A program made the translations under genes and the position numbers. The notes beneath the pieces were generated by a model. The model searched no databases and was not told the origin of the DNA. It was given only the letters and a program-made list of their open reading frames with translations. From Phragmites australis (Eukaryota > Streptophyta > Magnoliopsida > Poales > Poaceae), in NCBI RefSeq assembly GCF_958298935.1, contig NC_084932.1, forward strand, positions 16,533,501 to 16,597,500: 64,000 nt of DNA, written 5' to 3'. Shown here in pieces: positions 1-9,414 of the stretch. Numbering within the stretch: the first letter of the stretch is position 1; the number at the start of each line of letters is the position of its first letter.

Positions 1-480
1 ACCATGAAACTTGGCTTTCAAGCTAAGCCACGAGTTCCCCCATGATTCCTTTTGGGGCGTCAATCCCTAGCAAGCCCCCAATCTAGTTATAGGTCACATA
101 GACCACCACTCCTTCAGCTGTGTCCTCTGATGATTTTGCAGACGGCTCTATAAAAATCTCAGGCTGTCTTGGAGATCATGAGGATGCCATGTGGGCAAGA
201 CTATCAGCGAGGCAGTTTTCCTTCCTTGGGGTATGTATGTCATGATCTTATCCAAGGTTTGATACTCCATGCTATCTTGCTTCACCACCAACTATGAATC
301 CCCTTTCACAAGTAAGGGGCGATTGTCAAGAGGAGAAGCTACTAGGAGTCTAGCAAGAAAGTGCTCTTACTCGGCTACATTATTTGTGGATGAAAAATTG
401 ATCTACATAGCGTATTGCACGTGGTCCCATCGTGATCTATAAGAGAAAATCTTCATTAGGGTTGGGAGTGACTAGCACAA
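1..480 (-). pseudogene. RNase H region of Gypsy E (degenerate)
   Basis: No long open frame survives, but the strand reads as the RNase H and tether part of a Tat-type polyprotein when laid against 58020-58480. The best landmark is the segment at 180-320, the counterpart of 58200-58400, where the D copy still encodes a K-G-D-S-Q-L-V-V motif, the second half of the RNase H fold that holds an active-site Asp. RNase H would strip the RNA strand during reverse transcription. Clearly non-functional. Confidence 0.65.
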
Positions 481-504
481 CGGGGAAGAAAGATATCTCT
501 TCAA

Positions 505-1400
505 ATTATTGAATGCCTCATCTACTTCTTTTGACCATTCAAACCTATCATGTTGTCTTAGTAATTTAAAGAAGGGAAGTCGTCAATCTTTGAGCTGCAA
601 AATAAACCGACTAAGGGCTACCATGCATCCAGTTAGCCTCTCAACTACTCGTATTGAATTAGGGGGTTTCATCTCTTCAATATCCGAGTAATTTCCACGT
701 GTTAACTCCAAATGTGCATTTCTTTGGGTTCACCATGACCCAATTCATGTGCAAGTTGTTGAACGCGTCCTGTAGGATGGAAATAAGATCTTCCATTTTT
801 TGGTTTGAAGATGAGATCATTGACATAGCCCTCTATATTCGGACCAATTTGATCATGAAGTGTTATTTGCACTCCTCGTTGATATGTGACACTGGCATTC
901 TGCAATCCGATAGGCATTGTAACATAACAATAAACTCCAAATGAAGTAATAAAGGAGATCCTCTCCTCATCCTCTGGATGCATGCTAATGTGGTGATAAC
1001 TAGAAGAGGCACCAAGAATGCTTAAATAGTCGTAGCCAGAGGTGGAGTCAACTATATGATCAATTTCTGGTAGGAGAAATTGTCCATAGGGTAGGTTTTG
1101 TTGAGATCTATGAAGTCGACGCACATTCTTCACTTGCCATTTGACTTTTTGACCATAATAGGGTATTTAAGCCACTCGAGATGATCCACCTCTCAAATAA
1201 AGCATGTGTTGGTAAGCCTTTCGATTTCTTTAATGGCTTCATTCCGATCAAGTGCGAACTATTAGAATTTTTTTTGACCGGCTTTACATTGGACCAGATA
1301 GCTAGTTTATGGTCAATCATCTCTCTAGGGATCTCGGACATGTTTGATAGTTGTCAGATGAACACATCGGTGTTTGCTCGGCAAAGGTGATGAGCGTGAG
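505..1400 (-). pseudogene. Reverse transcriptase of Gypsy E (degenerate)
   Basis: The best frame is 702-1133, with a second frame at 1108-1341 upstream in the coding direction. Recognisable RT blocks are the D-x-L-P-x-I-D-H-I motif, a Y-H-H-I-S-M block, F-G-V-Y-C-Y-V-T-M-P, and the catalytic box read as Y-V-N-D. In active Ty3/Gypsy RTs the box is Y-V/I-D-D, so the first catalytic Asp is replaced by Asn. Near 690 the frame lacks about 80 bases that are still present in the D copy (around 60740-60800). The enzyme would have copied element RNA into DNA in cytoplasmic particles; this copy cannot. Confidence 0.85.
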
Positions 1401-1625
1401 TTCCTATTTGGGATCCAGGTTGAAGCCTATCTGGACGGTCTTGAATGGCTCCATCAGGTCTAAAGGAACTGCCTTGACTTCACTGTAAGATTTCACGATG
1501 ACCTTTGGCCTCGAGTTTTTCGTCGCCTTGTTGGGTTGATGCTACGTGGCCACGTATAGACTCCATTTGTCACAGCATAAGCCTGCTTTTGTGTAGCCCT
1601 GGACGGTGATGATTCCCTCGGGCCC

Positions 1626-2085
1626 TTGGATCTTCACACACCATTAATTTGGCAAGAGTATGTCTTACTAAGATGGCGTTGTATGCCGTCTCGAAGTCGA
1701 CCACGTCAAACAGAATTATTTTTTGTCCAAAAACTGTCATACTTCCCGAAGGTAACAGTTAGTGATATATGGCAGATGGGAGTGCTCGAAGACCTAGGTA
1801 TTCTACCAGGGAAGGCTTGAGTAACCAGCTTGCTAAGAGATCGAGAGATCTGCATACCTTCAAGTGCGTTAGTGAAGAGGATGTACGGGGAACTCCCTCC
1901 ATCGATAAGAACTCGGGTAACCCTGCAGTTATTTATCGTAGGCTCAACCACTAACAGGAAGTGGCCTAGCTGTACGAAATTATTAGGGCAATATTCTTGG
2001 CCAAAATAGATTTTGGTATCTAACCACTTCACAACCTGATGACCCTTAGGGATAGCACCTAGGACTTCTCGGGCCACCATCTTAT
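1626..2085 (-). pseudogene. Aspartic protease region of Gypsy E
   Basis: The open frame 1706-2080 (124 codons) contains the protease motif L-I-D-G-G-S-S, the Tat-lineage form of the D-T/S-G active site, followed by a hydrophobic stretch. The same motif occurs in elements A and B of this window. The protease matures Gag-Pol in retrotransposon particles. The frame breaks on both sides before reaching gag and RT, so the domain is an isolated relic. Confidence 0.75.
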
Positions 2086-2099
2086 ACTACCACTTGGAC

Positions 2100-2900
2100 C
2101 TATAGGACACGGAACCATCGAACATTTGGTCGATTGTCCTCTCGCTCGACTAGAAAGACATCGTGTCTGTCATCCTCGCTACCATCCGAGTTGGAGTCCT
2201 AGCTTTGGGTAATGACCTAGACCTTCTTTCCCTTAGCCAGTTTTTCAACTTTTTCTAGAGGCAAGACTTGTAGATGTTATGGTTGTCAATTTGGTGGAAG
2301 TCACACCAAGGCTTCCCATCTCATTCGCCAGAGCCTGGTTTAAAGCTTCTACCTCAGAAGGGACCTAAACGCTGATCGGGTCAAAGTGGGCAGATCAACT
2401 AAAACTTCATTAGGTTTAGTTTTCTTTCCCTTACCTCCCTTTGTGTTCTTGTGCTTGCTCTGGACTTTATCACCACTGAGCCCCGGTAGAGGATGCTTGA
2501 TACTCTAAGTCTTTTCCTTAACATAGAGGAGTGCATCCTCAGACCTAGCAGACTTGTCGATGATCTGCGTGAGGTCCTTCATCATTTCAAGCTCTTTTCT
2601 GGTGATGTCTTCAACGCAACATCGGCTCTTAACTCCTTGAATGAATGTAGATGACATCGTAGTTGCTGATCTTTGGGATGGTATTTTGGGTATTGCTGAA
2701 GCGGTGCACGAACTTGCACAAGGTTTTGTTCCCCATCTACTTGCAATGGTGGAGATCTTTTTCGTGCTGGGGTGAACGTACATAGCGTGGAAGTTAGCTC
2801 GGAAAACATGTCGCAAAGCTGCTCTCACAAGTAGATTGTCCATGGTGATTGATTAGTCCTTGCTGCCCCTTCAAGGGCTGTGGGGAGGTAATTTGCCATT
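2100..2900 (-). pseudogene. gag region of Gypsy E
   Basis: Overlapping frames at 2505-2843 and 2582-2809 give basic, Arg/Lys-rich peptides upstream of the protease, the expected place for gag. Near 2280-2320 the minus strand reads W-C-D-F-H, resembling the W-C-x2-H pattern seen at the gag/protease boundary of element A (near 22000). Gag would form the particle shell. Frame changes every 100-300 bases show it is dead; assignment leans on position and on the boundary motif. Confidence 0.6.
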
Positions 2901-2950
2901 ACATTCTCATCACCACCAATAGCTTGGATGGTCATGGTATAGATCTTGAG

Positions 2951-3330
2951 AAACTCAACAGGAACAAACCAACAGTGATAATTATTCTATAAATCGAGCA
3001 TGTCTCCCTCAGCTGCCCGCATCTCACTTCGCTTCCAATCTCCAGATGCCGCTCCCAAGGGGTACTGGCGGTCGAAGTGGTGTGGTGGTAATCGTCTTCA
3101 CTGCGACTGCCTCTACCCCTTGTGCCTGGCTCAAGGCATCCTCTAAGCCATAGCCCCCTCAAATCTGCCAAGCTCGCCGTCCTCTGAGCCGTAGCCACAT
3201 CGCGTCCTCCGATCCCTCTATCCGCCGAGCTTGCCACTATGCCTTGGACCCGGTCTCTCCCGAGCCAACGTGTGGCAACGTGCCCTCCTTGACTCGTCAT
3301 CTCCTCTCCTCGTCTCCACTACACGCATGA
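2951..3330. other. GC-rich unassigned patch
   Basis: The patch is clearly richer in G+C than the AT-rich DNA to its right. It has an open minus frame (2932-3300) rich in Arg/Gly/Ser and an overlapping one at 3218-3424, but neither looks like a known family and both read like open frames arising from GC-rich DNA. At 2973-2990 a short motif resembles the repeats of the CACTA-like end at 3700-3875, so the patch may sit inside a defective DNA transposon. A captured host-gene fragment is possible but not shown. Confidence 0.35.
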
Positions 3331-3365
3331 ATCTTGTGTGAAAATGATAGTGGCAATAGGTAGAT

Positions 3366-3431
3366 TGAAATGAATGGAAAAAATGAAAATTGTGTTGAAG
3401 ATGGATTGTGTTTTTACCATTCATTTAGATT
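3366..3431. repeat. Short inverted repeat (hairpin 1)
   Basis: Imperfect inverted repeat: AATGAATGG with A-rich flank on the left pairs with CCATTCATTTAGA on the right. It is repeated in diverged form at 3503-3564, so the two hairpins form a direct tandem of about 135 bp. Confidence 0.5.
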
Positions 3432-3502
3432 TAAATATTGTAACTGTAAATGTAGATTTAAATATTGTCATTCGTTCAAGCTAGATTGTGGCAATAGGCA
3501 CA

Positions 3503-3564
3503 TCTAAATGAGTGCAGAAAATACATTTTCTTCAAGATTATTGTGTTTTCGCCATTCATTTAGA
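3503..3564. repeat. Short inverted repeat (hairpin 2)
   Basis: Arms TCTAAATGAGTGCAGAAAA and TTTTCGCCATTCATTTAGA pair at about 16 of 19 positions. The structure is like a very small MITE or a folded subterminal repeat of the CACTA-like element whose end is at 3875. Confidence 0.55.
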
Positions 3565-3699
3565 AAACTATTGTCACTCGGATACCGTGAGATGTAAAAC
3601 GGACATTTCACCTTATAAAACTACCTCGAATATTTTAGTATTGGGTCTCTGTCTGAGTTTGAGGTCAAACTTAGGTAGATCCTCATGCTGAAGGATTCA

Positions 3700-3875
3700 T
3701 GGTAGAGTATTTTTGCACATGTGAATGGATTATCACTGCTGTTTCTAGCCTTGAACCAGCAGTGATACTTACTATCATTGCCGGTTCTTAAGCTACTACT
3801 AATTCATTACCGTTTCAAAAATCGGCAGTGATGCCAATTTTGAACAACCAGTGATGACTTTTCTCTGTAGTAGTG
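3700..3875 (-). mobile_element. CACTA-like (En/Spm) transposon terminus
   Basis: Read on the minus strand from 3875 the sequence begins CACTACTACAGAGAAAA, matching the CACTA terminal inverted repeat type. It is followed by several copies of an ATCACTGCCGGTT-like subterminal repeat in both orientations (near 3735, 3755, 3775, 3825, 3848). The opposite terminus was not found, although a related motif sits near 2980. No transposase coding sequence is visible, so this is a fragment or a non-autonomous copy. Confidence 0.6.
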
Positions 3876-3980
3876 TTCTGGTGTGAGTTTTATCTTGTAA
3901 GTGTAATAATCCAAAAGATAGATGAATATCATAGGATGTGGGTGAAATCTTTCTAGCATATTCTCAAGCACATACCACAA
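3876..3980. other. Short spacer, unassigned
   Basis: About 105 AT-rich bases between the CACTA-like end and the outer edge of the Copia LTR. Nothing recognisable; it is the original target of the Copia copy 1 insertion (flanking pentamer CACAA at 3976-3980). Confidence 0.5.
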
Positions 3981-5524
3981 TGTTGGGAAATGGGTAGGCA
4001 CGCTAGCCTAAAAAAATTCTACCGTATTCACCGAGGAAGAAGAGTTAGAGTAGACCGATCCAACGTCGTGAGTGTCAAACTCCTTGAACAGCTTCTCGAT
4101 CAGAACCATGACTAGCCCCGTGCAGATGGTCACGCTCATCGACCAACTTGAAGCATGTGGTTGTGCTCCTCGACCAGTTCCTCAACTAGCTCCAAATCAG
4201 GTCTATCACAACCTTGACCAGTTCTGAGTGGTCGTGTCGTGCTATCCGGCCAAATCTAAGTGGTCGTGTTGTGCACTCTGATCACATCCGAGTGGTCGCG
4301 TGGTGTTTCAGGGCTAGTCCCGAACACGTTGCGATCAACTCATCGAGAAGATCAGTGCCACAGTAGCAGCAGCGCCTCAACGGTATCCACATGTACTGGG
4401 CAGAACACTGAGTGCCAATGTGCTTGCGCCTCGCATGCGGCTAGGGTTTTGGGAGATCGTGTGGAAGACTGCGGCTAGGGTTTCGGAATGGCTCAACCTT
4501 TGCACGCCCCAACCTATGCCTCTCCTTATATAGAGCTCGTTAATGGGCTCCCACGTTAGAAGCCCTTTAGGACTCAAACACCTCATGGATTACAATCCAA
4601 TCAAACCCATATATGAATCCAATTCGCATATTATGTTCCAACCCATTACGTGTGTGACCCGTGAGGTTCATATACATACATCTACGACTCGGAAATCCTT
4701 TCCAAACTGAAATCAATAGCGATCCCTAGCAGGACATATTGACTCCTGAGTATACACAAAATATCATATCGGCTGAACCTTGATATACACATCCACCAAT
4801 CCCTTCACCTCGCGATACCAGTCAAGCTAAAGGTGAGATACATGCCACCTTGTGATAGCTAGACCATTCACTCGATCAAGTAGTGGATTCATCATGATTA
4901 ACTTTTTAATCATATTGGCATGGTCATGCACTTTCTCAATCCTCCTACCTCAAGGAGCCCATAGATATCTCTCCTGTTATGAAGGAGAAGCAAATTTTAT
5001 CTTGATCGCTCACACCACACGACATGTTTCACGACAAACCCGAAAACTACCTTTATGAGTATCCAGTTACGGAATCGCATTTGGTAGCCCCAAAGTATGT
5101 CACTACACATTCTAGGAAACAAGGGACGATCTCAGTTCTAAGGATCCTACAGGTATACTATTTGAGATAACAACTGATGGCACATCATAATAAGAATCCC
5201 AATAGTATCTCAAGGTGGGTCTATACAACATTATGTTCTCCAAAATAAATGTCGACATTATTGACCTGGTATCAATATACCTATGATCCAAAAAACATGA
5301 TCATCAATCAATACATGTGTTGGTCTTATGTATCATCACAATGATATGCGACCAGGGATCGACTAAGAATAACATCATGATATAAACAAAGAGTTTTATC
5401 AACAAGTCAGATACTTGCCAATCAAAGTAAACGATTGACATTCTTAGAATAACAAATTATTCAGAAGTACATGAACATAGATATGTGATACAATTATCTC
5501 TATAATTGCCTATAGGGCATATCA
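3981..5524 (-). repeat. 3' LTR of Copia copy 1
   Basis: A 1544-bp LTR. On the minus strand it starts TGATATGCCC just after the polypurine tract and ends CCCAACA, so it has the TG...CA ends of an LTR. It aligns along its length with the solo LTR at 58778-60288. Near its outer end it contains degenerate repeats of a GACCAC-containing unit (about 4090-4330). Being a 3' LTR it would supply the polyadenylation site, with a promoter copy at 4526. Confidence 0.9.
4526..4532 (-). promoter_or_regulatory. TATA box in Copia copy 1 LTR
   Basis: TATATAA on the minus strand in the context CTCTATATAAGGAGAGG. The same context is at 59742 in the solo LTR and, slightly changed, at 41020 in copy 2. Conservation across three LTR copies supports it as the U3 promoter. 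Confidence 0.7.
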
Positions 5525-5542
5525 CCTTCAATCTCCCACTTG
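5525..5542 (-). other. Polypurine tract of Copia copy 1
   Basis: CAAGTGGGAGATTGAAGG on the minus strand directly abuts the LTR start. It is purine-rich and in the right place to prime plus-strand synthesis. Confidence 0.75.
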
Positions 5543-5549
5543 CATAGAG

Positions 5550-6071
5550 TCAATCATGTAAGTATCTAATACCCATAGCTCTCATGTGCGCCTCATGCTT
5601 TGGCCGCAGGAGTGGCTTTGTCAACGGATCAGAAATATTCAAATTTGTGTGCACCTTGCATATCTTCAAGTCACCTCGATATAAAATTTCTTGAATAAGG
5701 TGATAACGCCATAGTATGTGCTTGGACTTCTGATGCAACCTAGGTTCTTTGACTTACGCAATGGCTCCACTATTATTACAGTAGAGATCCATTGGACTAG
5801 AAGCACTAGGCACCACACCTAACTTAGAAACAAACTTTTTGATCCAAATAGCCTCCTTTGCAGCTTCAGAAGCTGCAATATACTCGGTCTCCATTGTGGA
5901 ATTGGCCACCGTTTCTTGTTTGGAACTCTTCCAACTCACTGCTCCTCCATTGAGGTAAAACACAAAACCAGATTGCGATCTCGAATCATACTTGTCAGTT
6001 TGGAAGCTAGAATCGGTGTAACCATTTACAATAAGCTCCTCCTCACCTCCATATACTAGGAACATATCCAT
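5550..6071 (-). pseudogene. Copia RNase H domain (copy 1)
   Basis: Two frames, 5754-6071 and 5550-5738, together cover the Copia RNase H domain. Visible landmarks are G-Y-T-D-S-S near the start (first catalytic Asp), G-G-A-V-S-W-K-S-S-K-Q, the E-T-E-Y-I-A-A-S-E-A motif with the catalytic Glu, and near the end the D-P-L-T-K motif that closes Copia polyproteins. The frame breaks near 5745 between them. It removes RNA from RNA:DNA hybrids in the particle. The active-site residues survive here but the protein would be truncated. Confidence 0.85.
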
Positions 6072-6545
6072 AGCTTTGCAAGTACTTGAGGATATTTTTT
6101 ATTGTTACCAAGTGAGCTTCATTCGGGTTTGATTGGTATCTACTCGTAACACTTAGAGCATAGGAAACATCTAGACGTGCACAAAGCATGGCATACATGA
6201 TGGACCCGATAGTAGAAGCATAAGGCATAACGCTCATCCTCTCGAGTTCATCAATGCTCGAAGAACACTGACCCTTACTGAGAGTGATGCCTTGTGACAT
6301 TGGCAAAAAACCATTCTTGGAATCCTGCATATTGAACCTTTTCAATACCTTATCAATGTATGTACTCTGGCTTAAACTGATTAGCCTTCTCGACCTAATC
6401 TATAGATTTTTATGCCCAATATGTATGCTGCCTCTCCTAGATCTTTCATTGAGAAACTCTTTCACTATCGGGTGCATCAACCAAGTTCCAAACTTGATTA
6501 CCATGCATGGATTCTATCTCGGATCTTATGGCTCCAAGCCATCTC
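6043..6545 (-). pseudogene. Copia reverse transcriptase with deleted core (copy 1)
   Basis: From the right, the minus strand gives the start of RT (S-E-I-E-S-M and V-W-N-L-V-D near 6500). It then jumps, near 6460-6475, to the late RT segment (L-G-E-A-A-Y-I-L-G, L-S-Q-S-T-Y-I-D-K-V-L) that leads into 6043-6345. Everything in between is absent: the fingers and palm and the Y-V-D-D catalytic box, roughly 150-200 residues by comparison with usual Copia RT length. The join is clean and lies within one element, so it looks like an internal deletion rather than a nested insertion. Confidence 0.75.
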
Positions 6546-7700
6546 TTAGAGTCCGGTCCCACCACAACTTCTGAGTATTCTTAGGTTCATCATTGTCCAA
6601 CAATAATATAACGCGTTGCTCCGTGGTTAGGAACATAAACCTCTCAGGTGCGCAAATGACCCTTTCCGACTGACGTGGGGCTGATGTCTCCATAACATAT
6701 TCTGCAACATCCAATTGTGGTTTAGTAGGGGCTGAAACACTTTCTGATGATTCTCGAATTTCTTCGAGTTGCACCGTGCTCCCACTAACTTTCTTTGAGA
6801 GGAACTGTTTCTCTAGAAAATACCATTCTGGGTGACACACTTTTCCTTCTTCCCGGTTATACAAGTAATATCCTTTGGTTTCCCTAGGATACCCCACAAA
6901 GAAGCATTTATTGATTTGAGAATGAGCTTATTAGATGTCAAATATTTTACATAGGCCTCACAACCCTAGATCTTAAAGGCAGACAACTCGGGACGCTTCC
7001 CGGTCCATATCTCATATGGTGTCTTCTCTACAGCTTTAGATGGAACCTTATTTAAAGTGAACGCAACAGTTTCTAGAGCATGTCCCCAGAAGGATAATGG
7101 AAGATCCGATTGGCTCATCATGGACTGGACCATGTCCAACAAAGCCCAATTCCTCCATTCGAACACCCCATTCCATTGAGGTGTGCCAGGCGGAGTCAAC
7201 TATGGAACAATTCCACATTACTTTAGATGACCACTAAATTCATGGCTCAAATACTCACCTCCACGATCAGATCGTAGAAATTTAATTATCTTATCAAGTT
7301 GATTTTGTACTTCACTCTGAAACTCCTTGAACTTTTCAAAGGACTCAGACTTGTGCCTCATTAGGTTGATGTAACCATATCTACTAAAGTCATCAGTAAA
7401 AGTAATGAAGTACTGAAAAATCACCTCTAGCGATAGAGCTCATTGGTCCAAATACATCAGTATGTACAAGGGCCAACAACTCACTCGACCTCTCTCCTTG
7501 ACAGGTGAAAGGCGCATTAGTCATCTTGTTAAGTAAACAAAATTCGCATGTATAAAATGATTCAAAATGAAATGAATCAAGCAGACCATCTTTATGGAGC
7601 CTCTACATGCGTTTCTCATTTATATGACCTAAGCGACAATGCCAAATAAATGTGGGATTCAAATCATTAAGCTGAGGCTTCTTCATATAAATGTTATAGA
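6526..7700 (-). pseudogene. Copia integrase (copy 1)
   Basis: Frames 7218-7424 and 6966-7199 hold the integrase core. The first Asp is in F-T-D-D-F-S-R-Y-G-Y, the second in L-R-S-D-R-G-G-E-Y, and the Glu in N-G-V-F-E-W-R-N, so the D,D,E triad is still readable. Downstream, 6526-6897 carries the C-terminal G-Y-P-x-E-T-K-G-Y and V-x-F-L-E-K-like region. The zinc-binding GAG-pre-integrase part lies at about 7430-7700 in broken frames. Integrase inserts cDNA into the nuclear genome. Stops at about 6900, 7200 and 7425 disable it. Confidence 0.85.
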
Positions 7701-7732
7701 TAGGGACATCCTCAAATAAATCAAACAATACT

Positions 7733-8050
7733 TCATAGAGCATACCATTCAAATAAATCTTCTTCCAAACAAGAAGAAGAGATAATGTTTTTTCCCAAGG
7801 AAGGAATGTGATAACAATTATTTAATTCCAAAACTAATCCTAAGAGTATCAAAAAGGAATAAACATCGATGGCCAACACAGCAACTTTTGCACCATTGCT
7901 GACACGAGCATCAATCTCTCCTCTCGCACACTTCCTAGCCCTTTTCAGTCCCTGTGACGATTTGCAAGTATTAATCATTGATCCAGTATCAAATACCCAT
8001 GAATCATTAGGACGAGTAGCAAGATTAATTTCAATAACATTTATACCTGA
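7733..8050 (-). pseudogene. Copia protease and linker (copy 1)
   Basis: Inside the open frame 7733-8179 the motif W-V-F-D-T-G-S shows the Copia aspartic protease active site, followed by a conserved hydrophobic segment (L-G-L-V-L-E-L-N-N-C-Y and K-N-I-I-S). Copy 2 (near 38590-38700) and copy 3 (51650-51973) have the same region. The frame is open, but gag upstream is shifted relative to it. Confidence 0.8.
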
Positions 8051-8108
8051 AGTGGAACTCTTACTTCCCTTCTCATCTTGAGTTCTTTTAAGTTTAGCTT
8101 GTAGTTCC

Positions 8109-8901
8109 TCAGTGATGGCCAAGCTTATCGTAGTGGTGACAAGCATCAGAAGCAGTAGGGCCAGTCTTGGACTTTCCAACAGGTTTAGGCTTTGAGCTCA
8201 AGATCTCACCTGATGCTTTAGCCTTGTCCTTGCGCTTTCTATTCTTGCTATCTTTCTGAACCACCACCACATGACTAGAGCTTTTCTTAATGCTTTCCTC
8301 AGCAGTCTCAAAGAATCCCATGCAATTCAGCCTTGCTCTTCTTCATGCTATTCATATGTAAATTCAAAATAAAGGGCTCGAAGCTCGCAGGGAGCGACTG
8401 GAGAATCACATCCGTAGCCTACTCAGGACTAAGGGGAAAACCAAGTTTTTTTTTCAGGTTCTCAATGTAACCAATCATCTTGATCATATGAGGACTAACT
8501 GGACTGCCTTCTATCAACCTGCACGCAAACAAGGACTTGGAGGCGTTGAACCTCTCAGCCCTAGCTTGGTTCTCAAACATGCCTTGGAGTCGCACAATCA
8601 TATCATGACCATTCGTGTTCTCATATTACTTTTGAAGCTCAGAGGACATAGTGGCAATCATGAGGTAGCTAACATCGAGTGTATCATTGATATGCTACTT
8701 GTAAGCCCTCCGATCAGCGGCATATGCATTATTAGTTGGTTCATCAAAATAGGGAACCTTTAGAACATACTTCCTCTTCTCTTGTTTGAGAACAATTTTT
8801 AGATTTCTATACCAATCAATAATGTTTCGTCCAAATAGCTTTTCCTTTTCAAGAATCAAACATAAATTAAAACTGGAATTGGAGTTAACAGTAGGTGCCA
8901 T
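8109..8901 (-). pseudogene. Copia gag (copy 1)
   Basis: The start is the ATG at 8901; the first frame (8695-8901) begins M-A-P-T-V-N. The gag body follows in frames 8419-8601 and 8109-8321. Landmarks are the W-Y-R-N-L-K-I-V-L-K-Q-E-K motif of Copia gag N-termini, F-E-N-Q-A-R-A-E-R, and a Lys-rich linker before a degenerate zinc knuckle (C-H-H-Y-D-K-L-G-H-H). Copies 2 and 3 start the same way at 39520 and 52819. Gag would form the particle and bind RNA. At least two frameshifts break it. Confidence 0.85.
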
Positions 8902-9414
8902 GATCTACAATAAAAATAAATATGCAAAGTTTAGCACTATGTTTATGTAAACCTTTTATTAAAAAAAATTTAACAAAAGACATACCCACTATATGTTTTG
9001 AAATCGTTTCCCTCTAACGACATATAGTGGAATAAGATCTATATTCAACTAGGTTAGAGTGATGTTTGGCATCACTGCTAGAAATTTACGTGACATAGGT
9101 AAGCAACATCTTACTAATCATATCCCTATGTGACTTTTATTTTTTGGGTGGCATCAAATGTCCCGGTGCCCAACTCTATGCCCCAAAGCTCAAAACCGTT
9201 TTGATAGCTTTGTTAAGTAAACAAACACTGTGCGTGTGGATGTCCGACATCCACCCTAACTGGTTGAGGTAAAAGATGGCACCCTGCATTGGTAGACCTA
9301 ACAAATAATGATCAAAACCTATGTTGGTACAACAATTGAAAGGACATCAATTACTCTTAATTTTTCTAAGGAAGGCTATTCTATGATGTAAACATATCCA
9401 TCTCATAGAAAACA
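8902..9414 (-). other. 5' leader of Copia copy 1, proximal part
   Basis: Non-coding leader upstream of gag, alignable with 39521-40617 (copy 2) and 52820-54190 (copy 3). It is interrupted after 9414 by element Y and resumes at 37133. The pentamer AAACA at 9410-9414 is the left target-site duplication of Y. Confidence 0.8.

Larger units (their letters stand above)
1..2950 (-). mobile_element. Ty3/Gypsy remnant E (Tat-type), minus strand, no LTR in window
   Basis: Decayed interior of a Gypsy element running right to left: gag (about 2100-2900), protease (about 1700-2085), RT (about 500-1400), RNase H (1-480). It is cut by the left window edge, so integrase and 3' LTR may lie outside. The right edge fades near 2950, where GC-rich sequence and transposon-end repeats begin. 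Nucleotide similarity to 58020-60855 (Gypsy D) is easy to see, for example the shared stretches around 40-110 and 58035-58105, so both belong to one family. Every domain carries frameshifts or stops. Confidence 0.85.
3981..9414 (-). mobile_element. Ty1/Copia copy 1 (3' LTR to 5' leader), minus strand
   Basis: Copia order on the minus strand: 5' leader (8902-9414, continuing at 37133-37919), gag (8109-8901), protease (7733-8050), integrase (6900-7700), RT with a deleted core (6043-6545), RNase H (5550-6071), polypurine tract, 3' LTR (3981-5524). Relatives in the window are copy 2 (37920-41110), copy 3 (51521-54291) and the solo LTR at 58778-60288. The 5' LTR is missing. Element Y interrupts the leader, and the leader's far end is fused to copy 2. 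Confidence 0.9.
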
